Part shown: positions 44,523 through 54,396 of the stretch, one piece after another | How positions within the stretch are numbered: the first letter of the stretch is position 1 | How the letters are laid out: every line of letters begins with the position of its first letter | Source of the DNA: Chloranthus sessilifolius | Lineage: Eukaryota > Streptophyta > Magnoliopsida > Chloranthales > Chloranthaceae | Reading direction: 5' to 3' | DNA length: 64,000 nt | Assembly (NCBI GenBank): GCA_021018995.1 | Contig: CM037596.1 | Location: 90,961,184-91,025,183, forward strand | Notes under the pieces: model-generated | Told to the model about the DNA's origin: nothing | Seen by the model: only the letters and a program-made list of their open reading frames with translations | Database searches by the model: none | Translations under genes and position numbers: made by a program

Positions 44523-44960
44523 GTGAGTCTAGCAAAAGATAGAATTCTTGAAAAATATAGAGCTGAGCTCCTAGTCGCACAACAGAAGGTAGAAGATCTG
44601 AAGTGTCAGCGACTTATTCGAGATACTGAATCATCCACCGAGACCACCCTTGACCCTAAACCTAACCCAAATCCAAACCCATATTCGAAGAACCCATTAC
44701 CCCCACTTCCTAACCCTTATACCTTAACCACCCACCTTGATCGCATGTTCCTTTTCAATGAGGATGGGTTGTATTTTCTAGTGTCATCATCCATCCCATC
44801 CTTGATCTCCCCATCACCCATTTCCATGGCTCCCTTTTCTTATGCTACATTCTCTTCGCTTATAAGAGATGTCTATAAGTGGAGGGTGGTCTGGTTATGT
44901 GTTCACTGCCACTCTTCAACTCACTCCCATCTCTTCAACTTCTTCCCTCAACAAAACTGA
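44523..44960 (+). CDS. Unassigned ORF near the 3' end of B
   Basis: 145 codons. A charged, coiled-coil-like start (MSLAKDRILEKYRAELLVAQ.. to about residue 38) is followed by an N/P repeat stretch (PKPNPNPNPYSK) and a hydrophobic, S/P-rich second half. An overlapping ATG at 44501 in another frame reads MTGEYNPSESSKR and then stops, so the true start may be upstream with a frameshift. The position corresponds to the third ORF of A, C and F, but no similarity to them is visible. Function unknown. Confidence 0.4.
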   Translation: MSLAKDRILEKYRAELLVAQQKVEDLKCQRLIRDTESSTETTLDPKPNPNPNPYSKNPLPPLPNPYTLTTHLDRMFLFNEDGLYFLVSSSIPSLISPSPISMAPFSYATFSSLIRDVYKWRVVWLCVHCHSSTHSHLFNFFPQQN

Positions 44961-45328
44961 GGGTGCAGTTGATGAATTAGGGCGAGATAAAGAAGGGCAG
45001 TAGGGAGTGTTTCGACAGCTCTTGGAGAACCAACTCGTCCTAAGGTTGGAACTCCTATTGTTGTAAGGATGTCGAGACTCTGATTGAAGGTAGTTAGAAG
45101 CCGAGGGCCGATCTTTATCAAAGAATTCATCTCTTGGATGTTGCTGCCAGTATCTTAGTTTGGTGTTTGCCTAGATTTTTCCTAGAAATTTCTTTTGATG
45201 TAATTAGTTTTCTTTCCATATTTCTGTAATTAGTTCATATATATGCAAAACTTTTTTTATTTGTTGTTTCTATAGTACTACTAACATCTAACTTTTTAGT
45301 TTCCATACTACCGGAAGTATTTTCTCCC

Positions 45329-45466
45329 AAGTTTGGGGGAAGATTCTTGAATATTTTTGCAGATCATAAACCCGATAACTAACCAACACAAAATAAGATA
45401 CTAATAATTTTTTTCCCTATTTTGAACAATGAGGACATTGTCCTATTTAAGTTTGGGGGGGATACA
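45329..45466 (+). promoter_or_regulatory. GTTTGGGGG tracts and GGACATTGTCC motif of B
   Basis: AAGTTTGGGGGAAGA (45329-45343) and AAGTTTGGGGGGGATA (45449-45464) flank AATGAGGACATTGTCC, which contains the palindrome GGACA-T-TGTCC at 45433-45443. F has the same arrangement at 62690-62749. The G-runs resemble polypurine tracts; the palindrome is a lineage-conserved mark of unknown role. Confidence 0.7.
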
Positions 45467-46926
45467 TCAATTTTTAGTAATTTTGAATATATTAGTATAG
45501 TTTTTTTAAAATGTTATAGATTTGAATTTTTTTTTTTAGTTAATCATTATATGAGAGTTATAAAAAAAAAATTATGAAAATTCAAAATTCTTAGTAATCC
45601 ATCATAATAGTAGTTCAAAAATATAAAATCAAAATAGTTGCAATTCAAGTTAAGCATTTTTAGAACACTGTATCAGATGAACGTTTGAAACTATACGATT
45701 GATCTGAACTGCAAATATTTTATATTATATTTTCAAAAATTATATACCCAGTGAGCTTTAGAGTCATATTTCCTCTTTTATTCTGAGAAAGAGAAACTGT
45801 TTTTATTCATGCTAAAATTTTATTGAACTTCTTTACTATTTGAAATCTCATATTGTTGAACTTAAAATCAAAATATTCTGTAAATATGATGATTTATTTG
45901 TTTAGAACTGTCTGTTAAATATATCAAAGCAATAAGGCATTCATACTAGTAATTCGTAAAAATGACCAAAGACCATCTTTTCTTAAACCAGTACCAAAAA
46001 GCCAAAATCCCTGAATATTTATCCTTTGAACCCATATTAGAAGTCTAAACTAAAATTTTTGTGTACCATGATTTTATAAACCCTTAACCATATGTACTAC
46101 CCAAAGATTTCAACCTTTAACCTTTACAATTTTTGAGAATTTAGAATGAGAAAGAAGGAAAGAAGAGGGAGTGAAAGGAGTATGAGTCAAAAAAGAAATA
46201 AGGGATATGCAGAACAAAGGGACAACAGAAGAAATTATGGGTATGAGAATAGAAAATCGTAAAAAGACGATTTGCAAGAAGAGAATATGGGAAAATAACG
46301 AAAATTCGTGAAAAACGATTTTGAAGAAAAAAATGATTTTACAGTAAAAAGTTTTTTGGATGTGAAGAATCGTAAAAAGCAATTCTACAGCAAAGGGAAT
46401 AAAAGAGGGATTTATAAAAAAAAAATGGGAATTTTGGATACTTCTTGATATTGATATTGATAAGAAAAGAAGAAGATAGAGAAGGAAGAGCTAAAATCTT
46501 AGAAAATAATTTTTTTTAAAATCCTATCTACCTTTTCCTTGAAACCTTTTGAAACCCAAAGCCCCAATACAAGCTGAAGGAAAGACCTTTGTGATTTATG
46601 ATTTACAAAAATATGAGTCTAGTAGAGATATATGAAATAGATACTATAAATGAATAGAAAAGTTATATGAATAGAATTGATTATCCATTCCATGAGATTT
46701 ATTAATTGTCCAATGAAAATATATATTGCGAGAACCCATAATTTCTAAAATCTGTAGTTTAGAAAAATCTATGATGAATAAACTTTTCACTGATATACAC
46801 ACACTCCACGCTAAACTAGATTGTAATTGTTGAGTTCTGATAGAGGATAGTTATGATGATGAAAACTAAGGATAAAAGATTTAACAATTTTTTTTTAAAA
46901 ATAATGAACATATAATGATTGACTGA
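45467..46926 (+). other. AT-rich tail of B with hairpin words
   Basis: No gene. At 46248-46385 several hairpin words occur (AAATCGTAAAAAGACGATTT and related), like those in the first part of the 5' LTR of B (15085-15275). The start of the 3' LTR should lie here but is not recognisable, so a deletion or replacement is likely. Confidence 0.55.
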
Positions 46927-48118
46927 GTGAACCGTATGAGAAAGTAGAAAATCGTAATTTATGATTTTTCAGATAAAGAAGAGATAATCGTTATCTACGA
47001 TTATATAAATAGAAGCTTTCCTATTTACGATTATTGCTGCTGCTGATCACGTGAAAATTATTACCACCATAAACAGAATTAGAAGACTCTTTGAATTAGA
47101 AGTTTTACTGATTACGGATCTAAGAAGATTGATGAAGATATATTCTGAAGGACTCTATTGCTGAAAATTAAAGAATATTCTAGAAACATATCAACTAAAG
47201 ATAGCAAAGGAAAGATAAAATTAGAAGTAAAGTTATATTAGGAATATTTTTATTTCTTTTATTAGAATTAGCACTTTGTAAACCGACTCCTTATGATCTA
47301 TAAATAAGAGGGCCCGGTGTAGGAATAAATCATCGAAGAATTTCAGCATCAATTGACGACTGAGGTTAGATTTTCTTCTAATCAAAATAATGTAAAATAG
47401 TTAGAGTAGTTTAGAAATCTAAGATTTCTCAAGAGCAATTGATGACTGCAACTGAGTGCTGAAGATTAGTGTAGATATCTGTAGTTTCTCAAAAGCAATT
47501 GACGACTGCGGCTGAGGAGTGAAGGATATATTTTACTTTACTTTCTAGTTAGATTTATTTTTTATGCAAAATTTATAGCTTTGTAAACATCTCTAAGTTT
47601 TAATTTGAATTGACGACTCAGGTTGAAATTTGTAGATTTGTGTAATGGCTTTTATTTTTCCATCTTCAATTTTCTAGAGTTTGATTGACGCCCAAATTTC
47701 AGGTTGATTGTTGATTAGATTAAATCTGTATTGATAGAATTTTAGTATTGATTGACGACCAATGCTAGGAAACTAGAGATATAGAGTAACGGTATTGTTT
47801 AATTTTATAAATATCCGATAGTTGAAGATTGGGATTGACGACCTCAATCGGAAGAAGGAGGATTAAGATTTATTTTTATGCACTTTAGATTAAAAACAAA
47901 ATTCTTTTATTCATATTTCTCTAGTAGATTAGATCTTAAGGATAAATAGAGTTTTTAAAATAAGAATTTGAATATAAAGATATAGAAAAGAGATAAAAAG
48001 GTAAATAAACTTTCTCGTGGGAACGATCCTATGCTAGTACAATAATTTCTATTGTGCACTTACAATAGGTTAAGACTTTACTTTAATTAATTAATTATAC
48101 ATAAAAAAGATCAAGTCA
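46927..48118 (+). repeat. 3' LTR of element B, missing its first third
   Basis: It matches 15209-16379, including the TATA box (47299-47306) and the repeated TTGACGACTG words, and ends ..CAAGTCA. The counterpart of 14877-15208 is absent. Confidence 0.85.
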
Positions 48119-48123
48119 GCACA
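48119..48123 (+). repeat. Right target-site duplication of B (GCACA)
   Basis: It pairs with 14872-14876. Confidence 0.9.
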
Positions 48124-49117
48124 CTGTTAAGCCTGTTTAAGATGTCAAAGGATGGGTGACATTTCAAAGAGAAATTCAATAGCGCTGCAACCCATCCTTG
48201 TTGTGGAGCTGTTTGACATATGGGGGATAGATTTCATGGGCCCCTTTCCTCCTTCAATGGGTTATAACTTTATCCTTGTAGTTATGGATTATGTTTCCAA
48301 ATGGGTAGAAGCAATTGCCACAAGGTCAAATGATCACAAAGTTGTCCTAAAATTTGTCAAGGAAAATATTTTCTCCAGATTTGGCACCCCTAGAGCCATC
48401 ATCCGTGATAGGGGCAGCTATTTCTGTAACAGACACTTCGAGAGCTTACTCAAGAAGTATGTTGTTACCCATAGGATGGCTACCCCATATCACCCACAAA
48501 CCAGTGGGCAAGTGGAGATTTCCAATAGGAAAATTAAGCACATCCTACAGAAATCAGTTAGGATTGATAGGAAGGATTGGGCAGTGAAGCTAAATGATGC
48601 ATTGTAGGCCTATAGGACAGCCTATAAGACCCCAATTGGAATGCCCCCATTTAGATTAGTCTATGGCAAAATATGTTATCTGCCAGTAGGGTTAGAACAC
48701 AAGGCCTTTTGAGCCATTAAAAGCTTGAACATGGATCTAACTTCTGCTGGTGCAAACAGGAAATTGCAGCTGTCTGAGCTGGAGGAACTAAAGTTGGATG
48801 CTTATTCAAACTCAAGGATTTACAAGGAGAAAGTTAAGGCTTTCTTTGACAAGAGCCTTCTGAGGAAGGATTTTGCTGATGGAGCCAAGGTATGACTTTT
48901 TTACTCCAAACTTAAGTTCTTTTCAAGAAAGTTGAGATCCAGATGGGATGGACCTTTCACTGTACTCTATACATTTCAATCTGGGGCTGTGGAGATCATG
49001 GACCCTACTTCTGGGAGGATCATGAAAGTAAATGGTCAGAGGCTTAAGCTTTGTGTAGAAAATACTGTGGAGCCCTCTGAAATCATGTACCTTCAAGAAC
49101 CTCCCCATGATGAGTGA
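48124..49117 (+). pseudogene. Integrase of element A, core and C-terminus
   Basis: Directly after B the HHCC finger finishes ([13 protein letters not shown]). The core reads [16 protein letters not shown] (Asp), then [12 protein letters not shown] (where S-D-G is expected, R-D-R) and [12 protein letters not shown] (Glu). Stops lie at about 48606 ([14 protein letters not shown]) and 48711. The C-terminus shows RSRWDGPFTVLYTFQSGAVE and VNGQRLKLCVENTVEPSEI and ends at 49117. Athila integrases lack a chromodomain, as here. Confidence 0.85.
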
Positions 49118-49455
49118 TCTACAGCCTTGTCCACTTTGTAACATAGCTATTTTTATTTGATTTTGAAAATCTGTCATTTACTATTTTTGTGTGTTTTTGT
49201 GTGTTTTTAAATTTTGTATGTTTTTGAGTATTTTTGAGAATCTGGATCTGTCTATATAGATCTTGGTCTTCTGTGGTTTAATATGATCTGCTGGTGTGAT
49301 ATGATGGATCCGTGCTTGGATAATTTGTGAGCATCAATCATGAAATGAGCATGTGTCTAAATTCTTATGGTATAGAAGGGTTGTGATATAACATTGTGTG
49401 CTAGTGCAGCACAACAGTGGGCTTGTCAGCTTAAGTATGCACATTCATTGCATTT
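49118..49455 (+). other. Spacer after the integrase of A
   Basis: T/G-rich, with repeated TTTTTGTGTG words at about 49184-49235. No gene seen. Confidence 0.5.
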
Positions 49456-49459
49456 AGCC

Positions 49460-49880
49460 ATCTCGAGAGGATCAGTCAACCTCTCGAGCCATGGCCAAGG
49501 CAGATTTTGCTATCTCGAGTGGCTCTGAGAACCTTGTGAGCATCATTCCCTGAAGAAATGAGAGCCTCGATAGGCTCTGAAGTATAAAAACCAACTGCTC
49601 GAGATCTTCTTGAGCAAAAGTACCTGAAGCCCAGCCTATCGAGATCCTCGCGAGGCCCTAACTTTCACCAAAATTGCCTGTCGAGCAATTCACATTGAAC
49701 TGCTCGAGCAATTCACATTGAACTGCTCAAGCAATTAAGTTTTTTGCACTTAACTGCTCGACAGGTTGATTCCAGGCCTATTTCAGCTCGAGAGGATCAT
49801 TTGCATTTGACTCATCATCGCGAGATCCACTCGAGATCCTCTCGAAGCTCGAGTTTCATACTTAAAACCCCTCGACAGGC
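49460..49880. repeat. TCGAG palindrome array between integrase and third ORF of A
   Basis: More than ten CTCGAG- or CTCGA-centred imperfect palindromes, for example TCTCGAGAGGATCAG near 49461 and GCTCGAGAGGATCA near 49786, with duplicated spacers (CAATTCACATTGAACTGCTC twice at 49687-49730). They share words with the LTR array at 8368-8915. Confidence 0.8.
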
Positions 49881-50210
49881 TCTGTTATTTTCATCCTCTG
49901 CCCATTCTTTGAGCACCACTCCCAGCCAGCCTTTGTAACTCCCATCTTCACTACCCATTTTGCTCCATCACTCACACCTTGCCCTGGTTACTGTGCTAAG
50001 CATCCAAGACCGACTCTTTTGCGCTTGACGTGGTTTGAATTGATCTACTGGGCATCTGTAATTTGCAAACCCTAGCTTTTTGGGGGTAAGTTGTAACTCT
50101 TCTCAGTTGTGTTTTGGGTAAGCTACTTTTCTTGGATACGAGTTTGTTGTTGGGAGAAGTTTTTATTAGGTTAATTCATTAGAGCTATTGGCTACCTAGG
50201 GTTTTGTTAA

Positions 50211-51539
50211 ATGGCCAGTAACTCCTCATTCTTTAATAACCTACAAGCATTGCTGAATCCTCCACAAACTGACCATCCCACTCCCACCAGAAAATCCGTG
50301 AGGATAGCTACATCCTCCACTATGGAGGCCACTGATGCCCCAACACCTCTAACTAAGAAACCTAAGAAGAGGGCTGCACCTAGGAAAAGGGCAAGGTATG
50401 TCACCAAGAGCTCAAAAAAATCCAAGAAACCAAAGCAGGCTAAGGAGGATACCCCAGATATTGACTCCCTAACAACTCTCAATGAGTTCATGGCTGCCCT
50501 AGGGTTGGAGCTTGAGACTGCCTTTGATAAGGCATTTTTTGAGAAGGAGGCCTTGGCTGTTGAAGCCGTGTAATTTTTGACCAAGGCCTCCTTGGAGCCT
50601 CTGTTGTAACCACTAGGAGAATTAGTGTACCCTAGACTGGTAAAGCTATGGTACCAGAACATTATAGTCAAGGAGTCTAGGGTGGACCTGACAAAATGGG
50701 CCTAGTGCTGGTCATTCTTATTGATGACTTTGCTAAAATTATGGACACAACTGATATTGCAAAGGTTCTAGGCATTCCAGCTGCCTATGACCCAGAGTGT
50801 AACTTGGGGGCACCACTGACTGCCTCCATCTCAAAAATTGCTGACAAGCTGATCAAGGGAAATAAGACTTCAGAGGACTCAATTGTGAGGAGTGACTCTA
50901 GCCCCAACCTACTTTTTATGGATAATGTTCTAAGGAAGAACATTTATGTATCTGGGCACCAACAAGAGAGAAGACATCCCATTGCTGATGCTCTCTGTTC
51001 CTTCTCCCAGGGGCATTGCTTCAATGCAGCCCAGCTAATTCTGGAGGGGATGAAGGACATTCACATAAAGGTCCAGAAGAAACAGAAGCCCCATGGACTT
51101 CCATACTGCAGGCTGATCACAACCCTGCTAAAACAAGGTGGCTACAAATGGAAGATGGAGGAACCAACAAGACATTGCCCCTAGTTGAGTTTGGAAAGAG
51201 GTTATGGACCATCAGTATGTCCCTGATGGGGAAGAAAAAGAAGAAGGGGTCTAAGGTAACACCAATAGCTAGCCCATAAGCAGATGCAACAGCTACAACT
51301 GTGGAGATACCTGCTGTCAGCTCTGTCCCACCTGCCCCACACACCATCCCACCACCAGTCACCATCATTCCACCTTCCATCCCTACCCCCATGCCTACCA
51401 TTCCATCTCCAACACTTTCCACAATCACCACTACCAGCCCAGTGCCAGCTTCAACTCAACCCACTTTCCCTTTTAACCTACCCACCCCACCCATAAAAAG
51501 AAAATACAAAAAGAAAACCACTCTCCCAGTGTTATTCAC
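50211..51539 (+). pseudogene. Third ORF of element A
   Basis: The start at 50211 gives MASNSSFFNNLQALLNPPQT and then a strongly basic, NLS-like stretch (KKPKKRAAPRKRAR and KKSKKPKQ). DSLTTLNEFMAALGLELETA follows, then a stop at about 50571. Past it comes YPRLVKLWYQN (about 50630) and, in the frame 50696-51184, NLLFMDNVLRKNIYVSGHQQ with ERRHPIADALCSFSQG. These match YPRLVKLFYQ and HPTGHDQERRDAFLQALHTAF in C. The C-terminal part is P/T-rich. A nuclear role is suggested only by the basic stretch. No envelope features. Confidence 0.7.
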
Positions 51540-51675
51540 TGAAAAATATCATTTTTTACCTCTTAACCTAGCCTTTTCTATACCTTTGAGCTATCTAATA
51601 ATTATATTTGGAGCATATTTTTTTAGTTAGAAAATAAATATAGCTTAGTGCAACAGTCCACTCATTTTGAGACTA
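51540..51675 (+). repeat. Truncated 3' LTR of element A
   Basis: TGAAAAATATC.. aligns with the first ~136 bp of the 5' LTR (8067-8202) and then changes abruptly to the pol fragment of G. The right border is approximate. Confidence 0.7.
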
Positions 51676-51689
51676 AGAGGTAGGTGTTA

Positions 51690-52730
51690 CGAGTCTGGAC
51701 GAGGATATCGCTTTAGAGGAGCACCCCAATGAGCTCCTTGACCGGTTTGCCGAATTTGAGCATGGCCCTACCCCCATTGTCGAGGAAACTGAGGACGTTA
51801 ATATAGGGACTGAGGAGATTCCCCAAATTACCAAAATCGGAATGTCGTTGTCTCCCAAAGAAAGAAAAAGCATGATCGATTTCCTTTGGTCATACCAAAC
51901 ATTTTTGCCTGGTCATACGAGGACATGCCTGGTCTGGACACCGATTTGGTCGAGCATGAGTTGCCGCTCTACCATGATATGAAGCCGGTTAAGCAGAAGC
52001 TGAGATGTTTTCGACCCGAGTGGATGTTAAAAATCAAAGATGAGGTCATCAAGCAGTATGATGCGAGATTTCTCATGATATCTAAGTACCCGCAATGGCT
52101 AGCCAATATTGTGCCTGTGTCGAAAAAGAATGGAAAGGTCCATATGTGCATAGATTTTAGAAATTTAAATAGGGTGAGCCCGAAAGATGATTTCCCATTG
52201 TCGCACATCGACATCTTGGTCGATAACACTGCTAAGCACGGGATGCTTTCTTTTATGGATGGATTCTTAGGATATAATCAGATTAAGATGGCATAGGCGG
52301 ATTTAGAGAAGACTGCGTTCATCATTCCTTGGGAAACCTTTTGCTATAGAGTCATGCCATTTGGGCTGAAGAATGTCGATGCAACATACCAGAGAGCTAT
52401 GACTGCATTATTTCACAACATGATGCACCGAGAAATTAAAGTGTATGTCGATGATATGATAGTCAAGTCACCAAAGCGAAGCGATCATCTGGTAAACCTC
52501 TAAAAACTGTTTGAAAGACTGAGAAAGTATAGGTTACATCTGAATCCACAGAAGTGCGTATTTGGTGAGATGTCAGGGAAGCTGTTAGGATTCATCGTCA
52601 ATAAGAGAGGGATCAAGGTCGACCCAGTCAAAGTTAAAGCCATCACTGAAATTACGCCACCGTTTACTGAGAAGGAAGTTAGAGGGTTCTTGGGCATAAT
52701 ACAGTAATCAGTCGGTTCATTGCACAACTA
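51690..52730 (+). pseudogene. Reverse transcriptase of element G
   Basis: It reads LSPKERKSMIDFLWSYQ, a 1-base frame change near 51890, then FAWSYEDMPGLDTDLVEHEL, PVSKKNGKVHMCIDFRNLNR, MLSFMDGFLGYNQIKMA (first catalytic Asp), a stop at about 52294, FCYRVMPFGLKNVDATYQRA, KVYVDDMIVKS (VDD box), a stop near 52501, and LNPQKCVFGEMSGKLLGFIV with KGIxVDP-type thumb words. Stops make it inactive. Confidence 0.85.
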
Positions 52731-53885
52731 ACTCCAATCTGCATGCCGATCTTCAAGCTACTAAGGAAGAACTCGCCCGTTGAATGGAACGACGACTGCC
52801 AGGCAGTATTAGATAAAATCAAAAGCTACCTCCTTAACCCACCTGTGTTGGTACCACCCGAGCCAGGGAGACAACTCTTGATGTATCTCTCCACGACGAA
52901 AGTTTCGATGGGATGTGTCTTAGGGTAGCTTGACGAAACAGGAAGAAGAGAGCAAGCTATCTACTATCTGAGCAAGAAGTTTACTGATTATGAAACGCGC
53001 TATTCTCATATGGAGAAAGCATGCCTAGCTCTTGTATGGGCCACTCAAAGGCTCCGCCATTACTTGCTATCTCAAGCCATTTTATTTTTAGCCCGAATGG
53101 ATTGGCTGAAATACTTGTTCGAAAAGCCATCCCTCACTGGACGGACTGCACGGTGGCAGCTCTTGTTATCCGAGTTCGACATCACGTACATCACTCAAAA
53201 GTCAATCAAGGGGCAGGCACTTGTTGATCATCTTACCGACAATACTTTACTTGACTATGAGCCGTTAAGGACCAAATTCCCAGATGAAGATATCTTATTC
53301 ATGACAGAAGACGATACTGAAGAAACTAAAGATTCTTGGGTAATGCACTTTGACGGGGCAACCAATGCCGAGGGAGGGAGTTGGTGCCATTCTGATTTCC
53401 CCAAAAGGATCCCACGTACCTGTCTCTATCAAGCATAATTTCCTTTGCACTAATAATATGGTCGAATATGAAGCTTGTGCAGCTGGTCTGCAGGCGGCTC
53501 TCCATCTAAATATAACCCACCTTCGAGTGTTTGGCAATTTGCAGTTGATCATATGCCAGACAAATGGAGATTGGAAGATGAAAGATGAGAAACTGGTCCC
53601 TTACCATGAACACCTCGAGGATCTGTTAGCTTGCTTCCAAGACGTGACATTTTCATATGTCCCCTAGATAAGGAATCGCTTTGCCGACGCACTAGCCACT
53701 TTGACGTCAATGACAGAAATCTCGCATGGTACTGAGATGAAGCCGATCATGATCGAGAAAAGGAATGAGCCGGCCTTCTGCCTCCAGATTGAGGAACCTA
53801 CAAAGCCTGATGATGAGCCACCTTGGTTCTCAGATATCAAGAATTTCTTCGAGACACTAACTTTTCATGAGGGTATGATGAGTAC
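52731..53885 (+). pseudogene. Dual RNase H region of element G
   Basis: First RNase H: PVEWNDDCQAVLDKIKSYL, PGRQLLMYLSTTKVSMGCVL (the usual first Asp is not conserved), YYLSKKFTDYETRYSHMEKA, WLKYLFEKPSLTGRTARWQL. Second, archaeal-type RNase H: SWVMHFDGATN (Asp), a 1-base shift, GVGAILISPKGSHVPVSIKH, NNMVEYEACAAGLQAALHLN (Glu), RNRFADALATL (Asp). The linker then ends at WFSDIKNFFETLTFHEG, where F is inserted. Integrase is not in view. Confidence 0.85.
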
Positions 53886-54110
53886 TGAAAAATGAGGATA
53901 TTTCGCCCCTAAATACCTATATTTAGCTGTCCGATGAAGGCTATCTAATGAGATTGATTAGATTTGAAGTGTTTCAGGTAAATACAAGCCAAGTATAGAA
54001 AACAGTACAAGAATTCTGAATATAATGCCAAAACACTGCAACTTCGGGTAATCAAGAACTTGGTGCGACTTGCGGCTAAATTTGGACCTTCCAGATGGTC
54101 GTATTACGAA

Positions 54111-54210
54111 ATTGTCAAAACATGAAAGTTGTATATCTTTTCGTCAGCTTTCCAACGGTGCACGAATCGTCTCAATCCGAGTTCGGGATAGAAAGTTATG
54201 GCCGAAATAC
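54111..54210 (+). repeat. ~100-bp conserved LTR block, copy in F
   Basis: It reads GTCAAAACATGAAAGTTGTA, AGCTTTCCAACG, GAATCGTCTCAATCCGAG and GTTATGGCCGAAATACC. About 80 of 100 positions agree with 32972-33070 in D, without gaps. It is sense to F, antisense in D. Confidence 0.88.
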
Positions 54211-54260
54211 CAAAGCAGTGTCTGAACCACAAGAAAGTGCTGAATTTCACGGATTTCTGG

Positions 54261-54396
54261 GGTCGATGCATCGACCCTACAGGTCGATTAATCGAGCCAG
54301 AATTTCAGTCTGACACGAATCTGACACTAAAAGTCTATTTTTTGGGACTCTTGGTCGGCTCGATGCATCGACATCCATTGGTCGATTAATCGACCC
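54261..54396. repeat. TCGATGCATCGA / TCGATTAATCGA array in the LTR of F
   Basis: Two pairs: GGTCGATGCATCGACC with GGTCGATTAATCGA, then CTCGATGCATCGA with GGTCGATTAATCGACC. Each is a near-perfect palindrome. The same two words recur at 55848-55922 and 61776-61857. Confidence 0.9.

Larger units (their letters stand above)
14877..48118 (+). mobile_element. Element B: Athila-like LTR element with gag but no pol
   Basis: It starts TGATCAATC and ends ..TCAAGTCA, flanked by GCACA on both sides. Without C it is about 7.1 kb: 5' LTR, tRNA-Asp-like primer site, gag (split by C), an unassigned ORF with a coiled-coil-like start, GTTTGGGGG tracts, and a 3' LTR lacking its first part. No protease, RT, RNase H or integrase sequence is present between gag and the 3' end. 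It therefore looks like a gag-only, non-autonomous derivative or a pol-deleted copy. Confidence 0.85.
8067..51675 (+). mobile_element. Element A: Athila-like Ty3/gypsy retrotransposon, host of the nested stack
   Basis: The order is 5' LTR, tRNA-Asp-like primer site, gag, protease, RT, RNase H, integrase (split by B), a palindrome array, a third ORF, then the first 136 bp of a 3' LTR. The pol words (SFGLCNAPVTFQRCM, IFMDDFSIF, LLDLGASVNLLPYSV) place it in the Athila lineage. Many stops and frameshifts and about 20% visible LTR divergence make it the oldest member of the stack. The 3' LTR is truncated at its junction with element G. Without its inserts A is roughly 10.4 kb. Confidence 0.85.
51676..53885 (+). 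mobile_element. Element G: Tat-like (Retand/Ogre type) pol fragment
   Basis: A pol piece without LTR or gag in view. Its left side is fused to the truncated LTR of A and its right side is cut by F. A second, archaeal-type RNase H after the usual one marks the Tat lineage. No target duplication was identified on the left. Confidence 0.75.

Noticed and set aside
51016..51279. Alternative frames overlapping the third ORF of A
   Set aside because: They are shadows; only the frame with NVLRKNIYVSGHQQ matches the third ORF of C.
50211..51539. Calling the third ORFs of A, C and F envelope genes
   Set aside because: No signal peptide, membrane anchor or glycoprotein-like features are visible. The only hydrophobic stretch in A (about 51575-51630) is encoded by LTR sequence.
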